Below, piece by piece: positions 23,571 through 32,773 of a stretch of DNA of 64,000 bases. Within the stretch, counting starts at the first letter, position 1. Every line of letters begins with the position of its first letter. The stretch is taken from positions 1 through 64,000 of the forward strand of contig NZ_CATNLY010000053.1 of assembly GCF_950100655.1 (NCBI RefSeq), in the 5' to 3' direction. Both the position numbers and the translations under genes were made by a program. The notes below the pieces were generated by a model. The model was not told where the DNA came from. It did no database searches and saw only the letters and a list, made by a program, of their open reading frames with translations. The stretch comes from Pleomorphomonas sp. T1.2MG-36. Its GTDB lineage: Bacteria > Pseudomonadota > Alphaproteobacteria > Rhizobiales > Pleomorphomonadaceae.

Positions 23571-25085
23571 ATGACGTCCGCTCGTCTCATCGTCGACGCC
23601 GATTTTGCCATCTCCGATCTCGACCGCCGCGTGTTCGGCACCTTCGTCGAGCACATGGGTCGCTGCGTCTACACCGGCATCTTCGAGCCGGGCCACCCCA
23701 CCGCCGACGAGAACGGCTTCCGTCAGGACGTTGCCGAACTCACCAAGGAACTCGGCGTCACCATCGTCCGCTATCCCGGCGGCAACTTCCTCTCCGGCTA
23801 CAACTGGGAGGACGGCGTCGGCCCGAAGGAACAGCGCCCGACCCGCCTCGACCTCGCCTGGTTCTCCACCGAGACCAACGCCTTCGGCACCAACGAGTTC
23901 ATCGACTGGGCCCGCCAGGTCGGCGTCGAGCCGATGTTCGGCGTCAACCTCGGCACGCGCGGCATCGACGATGCCCGCCGCTTCATCGAGTATTGCAACC
24001 ATCCCGGCGGCACCGAGCTTTCCGAGCTGCGCAAGAGCCACGGCTACGAGAAGCCGCACGACATCAAGTTCTGGTGCCTCGGCAACGAGATGGACGGCCC
24101 CTGGCAGATCGGCGCCAAGACGGCGGCCGAATACGGCCGCGCCGCCCACGAGACGGCCAAGGTGATGCGCTGGGTCGACCCGTCGATCGAGCTGGCCGCC
24201 TGCGGCTCGTCGAACCGCGACATGGCCACCTACGCCCGCTGGGAATACGAGGTGCTCGACCACTGCTTCGACCACGTCGACTTCATCTCGCTGCACACCT
24301 ACTTCATGAATCCCCACGACTCGACCGAGGAGTTCCTCGGCAACATCGAGCTGCTGGACTATTTCATCAAGGAAGTGGTGGCGATCGCCGACGCCGTGGC
24401 GGCCACCCGCCGCTCGCAGAAGCGCATCATGCTGTCGCTCGACGAGTGGAACGTCTGGTACAAGGCGCGCGGCCATGACGACCTGCGCAAGCCCGGCTGG
24501 CCGGAGCATCCGCCGCTGATCGAGGAAGTCTACAACACCGAAGACGCCCTGCTGATCGGTGGCGCGCTGATCACGCTGCTCAACAACTCCGACCGCGTGA
24601 AGTGCGCCTGCCTTGCCCAGCTGGTCAACATCATCGGCCCGATCATGACCGAGCAGGGGGGCCCGGCCTGGCGGCAGACGATCTTCCACCCGTTCGCGCT
24701 GACGGCAAAGTACGCCAAGGGCCGCGTGCTGCGCACGCTCGCCACCTCCGGCAGCTTCGCCGGCAAGACGGCCGAGGAGATGCCCTACCTGATCTCCGCC
24801 GTCACCGAGGACGAGAGCACCGGCGAAGTGGTTATCTTCGCGCTCAACCGCAACCTCGCCGAGCCGATGGACCTCAAGGTCGAGCTGCGCGGCTTCGGCG
24901 GCACGCGCGAAGTGGTCGAGGCGCTGCAGGTCTCTCACCCCAACATGAAGGCGGTGAACACCAAGGACGCTCCGAACACCGTGGCCCCGGCGCCGATCAA
25001 GTCGGTCAGCATCGACAAGGACACGCTGACCGCCAAGCTGGTGCCCGGCAGCTGGAACGTCATCGTCACCAAGCCGAAGGCCTGA
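23571..25085 (+). CDS. Alpha-L-arabinofuranosidase, GH51
   Basis: The 504-residue protein is a retaining glycoside hydrolase 51 enzyme. The start DFAISDLDRRVFGTFVEHMG, RYPGGNFLSGYNWEDGVGP, the acid/base Glu173 in WCLGNEMDGPW and the nucleophile Glu292 in SLDEWNVWY are visible, with a C-terminal beta domain. There is no signal peptide, so it acts in the cytoplasm on short arabinosides brought in by the importer encoded just upstream. Length is normal. The 184-base gap to the binding-protein gene contains only the hairpin. Confidence 0.96.
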   Translation: MTSARLIVDADFAISDLDRRVFGTFVEHMGRCVYTGIFEPGHPTADENGFRQDVAELTKELGVTIVRYPGGNFLSGYNWEDGVGPKEQRPTRLDLAWFSTETNAFGTNEFIDWARQVGVEPMFGVNLGTRGIDDARRFIEYCNHPGGTELSELRKSHGYEKPHDIKFWCLGNEMDGPWQIGAKTAAEYGRAAHETAKVMRWVDPSIELAACGSSNRDMATYARWEYEVLDHCFDHVDFISLHTYFMNPHDSTEEFLGNIELLDYFIKEVVAIADAVAATRRSQKRIMLSLDEWNVWYKARGHDDLRKPGWPEHPPLIEEVYNTEDALLIGGALITLLNNSDRVKCACLAQLVNIIGPIMTEQGGPAWRQTIFHPFALTAKYAKGRVLRTLATSGSFAGKTAEEMPYLISAVTEDESTGEVVIFALNRNLAEPMDLKVELRGFGGTREVVEALQVSHPNMKAVNTKDAPNTVAPAPIKSVSIDKDTLTAKLVPGSWNVIVTKPKA

Positions 25086-25197
25086 CCCAGCCATTGAGAC
25101 GGGTGTGTGGCGGCCTCTTCCCGGGTCCGCCGCACCTTTCCGGCCCGGTCGTCCGCCCCGCATTCCTCCACCCGGCGGCCACCGAGCCACCCCGCAT

Positions 25198-25236
25198 GAA
25201 CGCCGCGACGCCCCCCGTCGCGGCGTTCGTTGCTTT
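25198..25236 (+). terminator. Rho-independent-like terminator
   Basis: GAACGCCGCGACG (25198-25210) and CGTCGCGGCGTTC (25216-25228) form a 13-bp stem with a CCCCC loop, followed by GTTGCTTT. It closes the arabinoside operon 113 bases after the stop of the arabinofuranosidase gene. Confidence 0.7.
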
Positions 25237-25383
25237 CCGGGTCCGGAGCGCCGTCATACCGCTTCCGTCAGGTTTCGCCCTTCCGGGCGGAAGCTGACGG
25301 AAACGGAAGCGCCCGACCGGGCGCCGGCCGGTCAGGCCGAAACCCGTTTGAGCTGGATGAGTCCAGATCAAACGGAACGGGCA

Positions 25384-26274
25384 TCAGTCGAGGAAATGGA
25401 AGACGACGTAGTGATCGATCGGCTCGATCACCACAGTGATATTCTTGGACTTCTCCTTGTCGCGGAAGCCGATGATCGTCTTGCCCAGCGTGGTCTTGGG
25501 CTCGCCGATCTGTTCCCACTTCCTGACGGCCTGAACCCAGGCCCTGAGGTCGCGCACCGTCGACACAGGAAGCGCGTTGTCATCCATTCCCAGCATCGAG
25601 CGCGCCCGGCTGTTGGCAAGCAGGATGACGGCATCTTCGAGGGTTTTCTCCTCGCCGATGGTCTTGGCGGCGGCAACCATGCCGATGGCCGACCTGTCGA
25701 AGGCGGCTTGCAGGATCTCAAGCTTGTCGTCGAGCGGCTCCGAATAGAGCAGCAGAAACTTGGAGGCCTGCTTCTCGTCCGAGACCAGCGGCAGCACGAT
25801 GCGTTCCCAGCGGACGTGGCGAGCAGAGAAATCGGTGCGGAACTGCAGGTAGCGCGGCCGCATGTCGGCGGCAGCGGCATTGTAGTGATGGCGGAAGGAC
25901 AGGCTCATGTTGCCGGGAATGGACGACAGGAGGGCGCCCCGGAACACCTTGCCGTACTCCAGGACCGAGCGCGGGCCTTGATGGACGTAGATGAAGTCGT
26001 CGTCCTGCTGCAGGAGCAGCATGGCGTCGTCGAGGTGGGCTTCTTCCTCGAAACCGTAAAGGTCTTTGAGCAGTGGCGGCGCACCGGCAGTCCGGCTCGC
26101 CTTGATCCAGTTCTCGAGCCGGCTGCGCAGGAACAGCGACCGGCAGATGCCGAACACCCCTGTTCCTTCCCAGACCTGGATTTCCGAGCCGCCCAGCCGC
26201 GTCAGATCCAGCCGGGCCGCATGCACGGCCGAGCTTTCCGGCGTCTGGCGGCGATAGAGTTCCGTGTTCCGCAT
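25384..26274 (-). CDS. PAS-like sensory protein of unknown role
   Basis: The 296-residue soluble protein has no membrane segment, kinase, cyclase or DNA-binding domain. Residues about 45-180 (WIKASRTAGAPPLLKDLYGF, DDFIYVHQGPRSVLEYGKVF, VRWERIVLPLVS, KFLLLYSEPLDDK) resemble the alphaproteobacterial PAS_5 type, and residues 185-240 (FDRSAIGMVAAAK, ILLANSRARSMLGMDD) look like a second PAS start. It lies near a chemoreceptor gene and a BLUF-like gene and may be a sensory adaptor, but nothing in the sequence fixes the signal. Family assignment is tentative. Confidence 0.6.
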   Translation of the reverse strand: MRNTELYRRQTPESSAVHAARLDLTRLGGSEIQVWEGTGVFGICRSLFLRSRLENWIKASRTAGAPPLLKDLYGFEEEAHLDDAMLLLQQDDDFIYVHQGPRSVLEYGKVFRGALLSSIPGNMSLSFRHHYNAAAADMRPRYLQFRTDFSARHVRWERIVLPLVSDEKQASKFLLLYSEPLDDKLEILQAAFDRSAIGMVAAAKTIGEEKTLEDAVILLANSRARSMLGMDDNALPVSTVRDLRAWVQAVRKWEQIGEPKTTLGKTIIGFRDKEKSKNITVVIEPIDHYVVFHFLD

Positions 26275-26857
26275 TTCTAGCTCCTGAAATATAGATATCG
26301 TCGTGAACTTAAATTTTCATGAACCAGAGATTGCATAGACGCCATCAATAACCATCAGAAAATCGGCATGTCCACGGGCCGTTTTCAAAACAAAGGACGG
26401 CTGACGAGATACGAGCGCAAAGTAATCCGCAGGTCTTTCCTCAACCATCCCGCGCAAAACCCGTAGCGAGTAATCGGGCGGAGGGACGACGAAGCGCCGC
26501 TGTTCATCAGTCCTCACCGCATGACGATCGATGGGAGAAAGGCGCGCCTTTTTGACCTTCCCACACGGCGCAGCCTGTCCCCGGCTTATCTTCCGGGATT
26601 CGCTGGAACCGGCGGCGAAAACACCGCGAGGCGGCCAGGTATTTACCATTGAGAACAATTAAAGCGGCGGCGTCATCTGCGATGCCTAGTCAATTCATAC
26701 AATAGACCTGCGATTTACATCATCAGGGATTCCATCTGAACAGATCTATCGATCACGTTGACTTGGCGATTTCTACCACCACCGGTTCTCATTTACTCGA
26801 TGTTCTCAATTTTGACTTACAACAGGCGGCAATGGAAATCCTTCTCAGGACACAGAC
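26275..26857. other. AT-richer intergenic stretch, no supported gene
   Basis: These 583 bases separate the divergent PAS-like and chemoreceptor genes. GC content is well below the neighbours, notably at 26650-26830. A minus-strand frame of 113 codons (26317-26658) has a protein-like C-terminal part but no family resemblance, so it is left as unproven. The chemoreceptor promoter should lie near 26700-26850. Confidence 0.4.
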
Positions 26858-28543
26858 ATGCAGACCATACGCGGCCGCCTGATCGCCATCGTCGGCGTTC
26901 TCTGTCTCAGCTTCATCCTGCTCGCCGTCTACTCGGTGGTTCAGTTCCGTTCCACCCTCTACACCGATACCGACCACCGCCTGCAGAACATGGTCGACAG
27001 CGCCTACAGCATCTTCGACGGTTATCAGGAGCGGGTCGCCAAGGGCGAGCTGTCCGAAGAGGACGCCAAGGCCCAGGCGCTCGCGGCCATCAAGTCGATG
27101 CGCTACGACGGCACCGGCTATTTCTGGGTCCACGATCTTCACCCAACCATGATCATGCACCCCACGGTGCCCAAGCTGAACGGCCAGGACCTCACCGACT
27201 ACAGGGGCAACGACGGCATCGCCATCTTCGTCGGCATGAACGAGGCCATCAAGGCGGCGGGCGGCGAAGAAGCCGCCTACAGCTACCAGTGGTCCAAGCC
27301 CGGAGAGGACGCCGCCAAGCTGTTCCCGAAGCGCTCCTTCGTCAAGCTGTTCAAGCCCTGGGGCTATGTGATCGGCACCGGCCTCTACGTCGACGACCTC
27401 GACGCCAGAACCTTCCGCCTGACGGCCATTCTCGCCGGCATCTGCGTCGTCCTTCTGGTGGTGGCGGCCGTCCTCGCCATCCTCATCATGCGCTCCATCC
27501 TGTCGCCGCTGGCCAAAGCCGTCGGCGAGTTGCGCACCCTGGCGACCGGCAACACCGACGTTTACCTCGATCAATCCGGCGGACTGAAGGAAATCGCCGC
27601 CATGCGGCACGCCGTCGCCTATTTCCGCGACGCCATCATCGAACGCAAGAAGCTGAGCGACGAGCAGGAGCAGGAGAACCGCAAGCAACGCGACCGCCAG
27701 GAGCGCGTCGACACGCTGGTCGACACCTTCCGGGGCGAGATCACCGGATCCCTCGGCACGGTGGTCAGCACTGCCGGCGCCATGACCAACACGGCGAACG
27801 CCCTCAACGGCATCGCCGATGCGACGTCGAGCCAGGCCACCGGCGCGGCATCGGCCTCGGAGGAAGCGGCCGCCGCCGTCGACGCCGTCGCCTCGGCCAC
27901 CGAGGAACTGTCGGCCTCGGTGCGCGAGATCTCCCGCCAGGTGTCGCAGACCAAGGACATCGTCCACAGCGCCACCGACGCCGCCACCTCCACCAGCCAA
28001 AAGATCGACGGGCTGGTCAGCTCGGTCGAGCGCATCGGTACGGTGGTTCAGCTGATCTCCGACATCGCCGGCCAGACCAACCTCCTGGCGCTCAACGCCG
28101 CCATCGAGGCGGCGCGGGCCGGCGAGGCCGGCAGAGGCTTCGCCGTGGTCGCTTCGGAAGTGAAATCGCTCGCCTCCCAGACCGCCCATGCGACGGACGA
28201 GATCTCCGAGCAGATCTCCAACGTCCAATCGTCGACCGCCGAGGCCGTCGAGGCGATCCGCCAGATCACGGAGATCATGACCGACATCGACCACAGCACC
28301 ACGGTCATCGTCACGGCCGTGGAGCAGCAGGGCCTCGCCACCCAGGAAATCTCCCACAACATCACCGAAACGGCCAACGGCGCCAAGGACGTGGTGCGGG
28401 CGATGACCGAAGTGTCCGGCCGCGTCGGCGAAACCCTCCGCTGCGCCACCGACGTTCTCGACGCCTCGAAACTGGTCACCGACCGCTCGGGCGACCTGCG
28501 CAAGACGGTGGAGCGGTTCCTGAGGGATGTCGCGGCGGCGTGA
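26858..28543 (+). CDS. Methyl-accepting chemotaxis protein with single Cache domain
   Basis: The 561-residue receptor has an N-terminal membrane anchor (residues 8-30), a periplasmic sCache_2 domain (about 35-185, with [22 protein letters not shown] and [14 protein letters not shown]), a second membrane segment (190-215), a HAMP linker and a long signalling coil. The hairpin tip reads [20 protein letters not shown] and continues [13 protein letters not shown], the kinase-contact signature. sCache_2 domains usually bind small organic acids; the ligand here is not evident. No che genes adjoin it. Confidence 0.95.
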   Translation: MQTIRGRLIAIVGVLCLSFILLAVYSVVQFRSTLYTDTDHRLQNMVDSAYSIFDGYQERVAKGELSEEDAKAQALAAIKSMRYDGTGYFWVHDLHPTMIMHPTVPKLNGQDLTDYRGNDGIAIFVGMNEAIKAAGGEEAAYSYQWSKPGEDAAKLFPKRSFVKLFKPWGYVIGTGLYVDDLDARTFRLTAILAGICVVLLVVAAVLAILIMRSILSPLAKAVGELRTLATGNTDVYLDQSGGLKEIAAMRHAVAYFRDAIIERKKLSDEQEQENRKQRDRQERVDTLVDTFRGEITGSLGTVVSTAGAMTNTANALNGIADATSSQATGAASASEEAAAAVDAVASATEELSASVREISRQVSQTKDIVHSATDAATSTSQKIDGLVSSVERIGTVVQLISDIAGQTNLLALNAAIEAARAGEAGRGFAVVASEVKSLASQTAHATDEISEQISNVQSSTAEAVEAIRQITEIMTDIDHSTTVIVTAVEQQGLATQEISHNITETANGAKDVVRAMTEVSGRVGETLRCATDVLDASKLVTDRSGDLRKTVERFLRDVAAA

Positions 28544-28856
28544 GGGCTAAAGTCTCATAAATGAGGGGCTGTCATTCCTCGGGAGGCAGCCCGCTCTGTG
28601 CTCACGGTTGTCCAATCGCCTGCGGGCTCCGTGGAAATCGACCAAGCTTCGGCAATCAGCCGTAAGTGTAGCAGCACTACATTATTTCCATCCTGAGGCA
28701 CCCATCAGCAGTTTTCACAGGCAACTTAAGCACCGTTTACCAAAAAAAGGAGACAGTCCTCTCGATTCAGCAACACGATCGTTTCGTTAATTATTGTGAC
28801 GCCAAACACCATCTAAATTTTAAAGCGACCAGAGAAATATACTGGAGCTTTATAGC
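28544..28856. other. Intergenic stretch, nothing recognised
   Basis: About 310 bases between the chemoreceptor and the BLUF-like gene, becoming AT-rich toward the latter (28790-28850). It presumably holds the BLUF-like gene's promoter. No terminator with a clear stem and T-run was found. Confidence 0.4.
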
Positions 28857-29426
28857 ATGCTATCTCGCCTCGTATTGTACGGCCGTACCAATATGAAAGT
28901 CGGCGAGTCCGCCGGAGCGATCAAAAGCATTCTAGCGGCTGCAAGTGACTACAGCCCTGCCTCCGGACTGACCGGTGGCCTCGTCTTCAACGAAAAATAC
29001 ATGATGGAGGCTGTAGAGGGCGCTCGAGATCAGGTCTCGAAAAGGATACACTCGCTTTTTGAAGATAAACGGTTTGAAGAGATAACAGTTATTGCATTGA
29101 GCGCAATTGATAAACGTATTTTCGAAGGCTGGGCTGTCGGGTACGCAGGACGGACGATCGATGCCGAGCGGCTTTACCTAAAATACTGCCCAACGGTAGA
29201 TATCAACCCGGCAAACATGTCCGCAGTTGGGGTTCTCGACTTCATCAGAGACTTCTGCGCTCTCGACACACTATACGTACAGCGCACTGGCCTTGCTGAA
29301 CAGCGAATGTCTATTCCGCAGGCACCACAGCAACGGCCATCTTCTCCCAGGCAGGACTCCGGGATTGAGACCATCAAGATCGGGACCAATAGGCCGCTTT
29401 CTAACAAGCCAGCTGGGAACGCGTGA
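28857..29426 (+). CDS. BLUF-like domain protein with altered flavin-site residues
   Basis: Residues 1-100 follow the blue-light BLUF fold: RLVLYGRTN with the conserved Tyr8, GLTGGLVFNEKYMMEAVEG, and a RIFEGW motif (Trp92). Compared with AppA, the flavin-contacting Gln63 position is Glu51 here, Asn45 is Ser33, and Met106 is Val94, while Tyr21 and Trp104 are kept. This may impair flavin binding or the photocycle. Residues 100-189 form a low-complexity, Pro/Gln/Ser-rich tail with no effector domain. Base composition is lower in GC than the neighbours, suggesting recent acquisition. A GGAG element lies about 10 bases before the ATG. Confidence 0.75.
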   Translation: MLSRLVLYGRTNMKVGESAGAIKSILAAASDYSPASGLTGGLVFNEKYMMEAVEGARDQVSKRIHSLFEDKRFEEITVIALSAIDKRIFEGWAVGYAGRTIDAERLYLKYCPTVDINPANMSAVGVLDFIRDFCALDTLYVQRTGLAEQRMSIPQAPQQRPSSPRQDSGIETIKIGTNRPLSNKPAGNA

Positions 29427-29560
29427 AGGCGCCACAAAGCGATATGCAAATAAGGTGTATCACCTTGGGCTCATCAACCAACGCGCCGTACAATGACATC
29501 GGCCACCCGTGACGGTCATCATGGCCGAACGGACTGCAATGAGCTGAGCTATTGTTTTTT

Positions 29561-29636
29561 TGGCACTCCCAACCGGAATCGAACCGGTGTTTTCGCCGTG
29601 AGAGGGCGACGTCCTGGACCGCTAGACGATGGGAGC
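29561..29636 (-). tRNA. tRNA-Glu (CTC anticodon)
   Basis: The minus strand folds as a standard tRNA: the acceptor 5' strand GCTCCCA (29636-29630) pairs with TGGGAGT (29571-29565), the anticodon loop is CCCTCTCAC with CTC, the T loop contains GGTTCGATTCC, and CCA is encoded at 29563-29561. A 14-base T-rich patch is not on the transcribed side, so the terminator is not obvious. Confidence 0.95.
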
Positions 29637-29896
29637 GCGGTACGCTCTGAAAGCGTGGGGCGGATATAGCGAAGCCCCTTGGAGAGCGCAAGGGGGAATT
29701 TCATTTTCCGGCTCGGCTTTTACGGAGCCCTGGGGGCAGCCGCGCGCCATTGGCGGAAAGCCGCCCTCGCACCCGGGTGGGGCCATGTCGCCTGTCCGTC
29801 TCCTACCCCGCGGGGACCCCTCTCCGATCCCGCCGTCGCGACCCGTCCGTCCCTACGCTCTGGACATCGGCGTCCCGGGCGGTCATAACTGTCGCC
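29637..29896. other. Gap between tRNA-Glu and the riboswitch, nothing else recognised
   Basis: These 260 bases hold the divergent tRNA and riboswitch-operon promoters. Several short overlapping frames are present but none has coding character. Confidence 0.35.
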
Positions 29897-29996
29897 GTTC
29901 CGAGGGGTGTCCTCCATCCGGGAGGGCTGAGATGATCCGCAAGGCGGATCGAACCCTTCGAACCTGATCCGGGTCATACCGGCGAAGGGACGGAAC
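29897..29996 (+). promoter_or_regulatory. TPP (THI-box) riboswitch
   Basis: The outer P1 helix pairs GTTCCG (29897-29902) with CGGAAC (29991-29996). Conserved THI-box elements are present in order: GAGGGGTG, then CTGAGAT (29927-29933), then ACCCTTCGAACCTGATC, GGGTCATACCGGCGAAGGGA. Thiamine diphosphate binding would repress the thiXY-like genes downstream. A hairpin, GCCGCG/CGCGGC (30009-30025), follows and may be the expression platform. Confidence 0.95.
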
Positions 29997-30086
29997 CTCA
30001 TGGCCTAAGCCGCGTCGCACGCGGCACATCCAGCCATGTCTCCCCCAACGCCGCTGGCCTATTCGCCCGTCCGGGCGCGGTGTGCG

Positions 30087-30872
30087 ATGGGGATGAAGAT
30101 GCAGCCGAAGACGATGCTTGCCGCCGGTCGCGGCGTCGCCATCCAGGCGCTGGTGTCGTTCGGCGCCGTGCTGGTCTTGTGGCAGGTGGCGGCGACGGGC
30201 CTCGCCCTCCCCGCCTTCCTCCTGCCCTCGCCGGGCGACGTGGTCGCCGCCTATGGCGCCTATGGCTCGCGCCTTCTGACGGAAGCCGGCATCACGCTGA
30301 TCGAAACCCTGCTCGGCCTTGCCGCCGGCATCGCCTTCGGCCTTCTGGCCGGGCTCGCCGTTTCCGCTTCACCGCTCGCCAACCGGCTGCTGTCGCCGCT
30401 CCTGGTCGTCAGCCAGGCGTTGCCGGTGTTCGCGCTGGCGCCACTCCTGGTGCTGTGGTTCGGCTTCGGCCTCGCCTCCAAGGTGGTGATGACGACGTTG
30501 GTGATCTTCTTCCCCGTCGCCTCGTCCTTCGCCGATGGCCTTCGCCGCACGCCGCCGCACTTCCTTGACCTCGCCCGCCTCAACGGCGCCGGCGCCTTCC
30601 GCACGCTGCGGCTGATCCGCGTGCCGGCCGCCCTGCCGGCGCTGGTCACCGGCATCCGCGTCGCCGCCGTCTACGCGCCGATCGGCGCGGTGATCGGCGA
30701 ATGGGTTGGCGCCTCGCGCGGCCTCGGCCTGCTGATGGTGCAGGCCAATGCCCGCATGCAGACGCCGCTCCTGTTCGCCGCCCTCGGCGTGCTCGCCGCC
30801 GCCACGCTGCTTCTGAAGATCGCCGTCGACCGGCTGACGCTTCGCCTCATCCCCTGGATCGAAAAAGACTGA
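30087..30872 (+). CDS. thiX: Thiamine-precursor ABC importer permease (ThiX type)
   Basis: This roughly 261-residue permease has six membrane segments and a coupling loop (PPHFLDLARLNGAGAFRTLR) of the SsuC/TauC/ThiX class. The TPP riboswitch just upstream and the ThiY-like gene just downstream point to import of a pyrimidine precursor of thiamine. The start is uncertain: in-frame ATGs lie at 30036, 30087, 30093 and 30099; the GGGGA at 30089-30093 would best serve the one at 30099. No ATPase gene accompanies it. Confidence 0.85.
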   Translation: MGMKMQPKTMLAAGRGVAIQALVSFGAVLVLWQVAATGLALPAFLLPSPGDVVAAYGAYGSRLLTEAGITLIETLLGLAAGIAFGLLAGLAVSASPLANRLLSPLLVVSQALPVFALAPLLVLWFGFGLASKVVMTTLVIFFPVASSFADGLRRTPPHFLDLARLNGAGAFRTLRLIRVPAALPALVTGIRVAAVYAPIGAVIGEWVGASRGLGLLMVQANARMQTPLLFAALGVLAAATLLLKIAVDRLTLRLIPWIEKD

Positions 30873-30890
30873 CCTTCGAAAGGACCCGTC

Positions 30891-31826
30891 ATGCGCCTTC
30901 TTCCCGCCCTCGCCGCCGCCCTGATGTTCGCCGCCACCCCGGCGTCGGCCGCCGAAAAGCTGTCGGTGATGCTCGAATGGTTCGTCAATCCCGATCATGC
31001 GCCGTTGGTGATCGCCAAGGAAAAGGGCATGTTCTCCGCCCACGGCCTCGATGTCGACCTCGTCGCGCCGGCCGACCCGTCGTCACCGCCGCGCCTCGTC
31101 GCCGCCGGTCAGGCCGACGTGGCGCTGCACTACCAACCGAGCCTCGACCTCGACGTCGATGCCGGCCTGCCGCTGGTGCGCTTCGGCACGCTGATCGAGA
31201 CGCCGCTCAACACGCTGATCGTCCTGAAGGACGGCCCGGTGAAGTCGCTGGCCGATCTCAAGGGCCGCAAGATCGGCTATTCGGTGTCCGGCTTCGAGGA
31301 TGCCATGCTCGGCCAGTTCCTGAAGACCGCCGGTCTCGGCGTCGGCGACGTCGAGCTGATCAATGTCAACTTCGCGCTGTCGGCATCGCTGCTCGCCGGC
31401 CAGGTCGACGCAGTGGTCGGCGGTTATCGCAACTTCGAGCTCAACCAGATGAAGATCGAAGGGCACGAGGGCCTCGCCTTCTATCCGGAAGAGAACGGCA
31501 TGCCGGCTTACGACGAGCTGATCTACGTGACGCGCAAGGATCTCGTCGGCGACAAGCGGCTGCCGGAGTTCCTCGCCGCCGTCGAGGAGGCGACCATCTA
31601 CCTCACCAACCACCCGGACGACGCCTGGGCGATGTTCATCAAGGCCTACCCCGACCTCGATGACGAGCTCAACCGCCGCGCCTGGGCCGACACGCTGCCG
31701 CGCTTTGCCAAGCGCCCCGCCGCGCTCGACGCCGGCCGCTATGCCCGCTTTTCGCAGTTCATGAAGGACGCCGGTCTGATCAAGACGGTGAAGCCGGTCG
31801 AGGACTACGCGGTGGAACTGCGCTGA
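30891..31826 (+). CDS. thiY: ThiY/NMT1-type binding protein for pyrimidine thiamine precursor
   Basis: The 311-residue protein has a signal peptide (ALMFAATPASA) and the NMT1/THI5-like fold: LEWFVNPDHAPLVIAKEKGM, SPPRLVAAGQADVALHYQPS, LKGRKIGYSVSGFED and a GYRNFELNQM segment. ThiY binds formyl-aminopyrimidine (FAMP) for salvage into thiamine. An AAGGA site precedes ATG 30891, and it is cotranscribed with the permease under the TPP riboswitch. Exact ligand among pyrimidine precursors is inferred. Confidence 0.9.
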   Translation: MRLLPALAAALMFAATPASAAEKLSVMLEWFVNPDHAPLVIAKEKGMFSAHGLDVDLVAPADPSSPPRLVAAGQADVALHYQPSLDLDVDAGLPLVRFGTLIETPLNTLIVLKDGPVKSLADLKGRKIGYSVSGFEDAMLGQFLKTAGLGVGDVELINVNFALSASLLAGQVDAVVGGYRNFELNQMKIEGHEGLAFYPEENGMPAYDELIYVTRKDLVGDKRLPEFLAAVEEATIYLTNHPDDAWAMFIKAYPDLDDELNRRAWADTLPRFAKRPAALDAGRYARFSQFMKDAGLIKTVKPVEDYAVELR

Positions 31827-31850
31827 CCGTCTGCGCGCCGAAAACAGAAC

Positions 31851-31879
31851 CGCCCGGAAGCAGTCTCGGCTTTCGGGCG
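31851..31879. terminator. Bidirectional hairpin between convergent genes
   Basis: CGCCCGGAAGC (31851-31861) pairs with GCTTTCGGGCG (31869-31879), with one G-T pair, around a 7-base loop. It lies between the thiY stop and the stop of the convergent peroxiredoxin-like gene. No strong T-run is present on either side. Confidence 0.45.
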
Positions 31880-31913
31880 CCTGTTCGACTGGACATGAGA
31901 GAAAGGCGCGGCT

Positions 31914-32522
31914 TCAGCCCTTGCAGACGGCGAGCTTGACCGGCTCCACGCAACCGCAATCTTCGCCGCGGCAGGCATCCTCATCGGCGCCGCCCGGTGG
32001 TTCGGAGGCGGTTTCGATGGCGAAGCGAATGCCGGCGATCACGTCGTCGATGCGCGGCTGGGCCACCGGCACCGTCTGGACGAAGCCGGCATAGAGGCGG
32101 CCGTCGGGCTTGATGAAGAACATGCCGGGCTCGACGAACCAGTTCGGCTCCTCGATGCCGTCATAGGACTTGCCCCGGCCCTCGCTGAGATAAAGGCCCC
32201 AGTCGCGCGCCTGATCGATGGTCAGGCCCCAGCAGACCGTCAGCTCGTCGAGGTGCCAGTCGCGCACCGTCCTCTCGGCACGCTCGCGGTCGTCGGCGGA
32301 GACGGCCAGCACGCGGACGCCGAGCTTGCGGAACTCGTCGTAGCGCGCCTCGTAGGCCTGGAGCTGCGTTTTGCAGAAACCGCAGTGCAGGCCACGATAG
32401 AACAGGACCAGCGTGAAATGCTGAGGCTTCTGGTCGCACAGCCGCCAGCACGGACCGCCGACGGTCTTCACCCTGAGCGGGGGAACCGGCTGGTTCGGAA
32501 TGAGGCGGGCGGGCATGGACAT
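31914..32522 (-). CDS. Peroxiredoxin-like AhpC/TSA family protein
   Basis: The 202-residue thioredoxin-fold protein carries LVLFYRGLHCGFCKTQLQAY, a CxxC redox pair at the peroxiredoxin active-site position, and a VLAVSADDRERAERTV stretch typical of the AhpC/TSA family. The C-terminus ends in a Cys-rich tail (DACRGEDCGCVEPVKLAVC) that may add redox or metal-binding sites. There is no signal peptide. The substrate is probably a peroxide or a thiol disulfide, not defined by the sequence. ATGs at 32522 and 32516 are both possible. Confidence 0.85.
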   Translation of the reverse strand: MSMPARLIPNQPVPPLRVKTVGGPCWRLCDQKPQHFTLVLFYRGLHCGFCKTQLQAYEARYDEFRKLGVRVLAVSADDRERAERTVRDWHLDELTVCWGLTIDQARDWGLYLSEGRGKSYDGIEEPNWFVEPGMFFIKPDGRLYAGFVQTVPVAQPRIDDVIAGIRFAIETASEPPGGADEDACRGEDCGCVEPVKLAVCKG

Positions 32523-32773
32523 CGGAACGCGGCACTCGCAGGGCTCGTCGCAAGACTATACGACAGGAATGGCGGAGATCGCCACTCTTCTTGACACCCC
32601 TAATCTGCTTATTGTGCGTTCACAGGTTAAGAAGTCCACCATCACGATTCGCGGAGGTAGCCGAAAGTCTCGTAGATAGAGGGGCTTCTCGTGCTCCTTA
32701 GACCCATTTTGAGGAACAAAGCGCCTCGGAATGGGCAATCGGGCCGCCTCGGCGGCCCGGCGCGCCGCTCCGA

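Noticed and set aside
26317..26658. 113-codon minus-strand frame
   Set aside because: The C-terminal part looks somewhat protein-like, but there is no family match, no clear start signal and the surrounding DNA is unusual; not enough support for a gene.
28608..28790. 60-codon plus-strand frame downstream of the chemoreceptor
   Set aside because: No ribosome-binding site or protein character.
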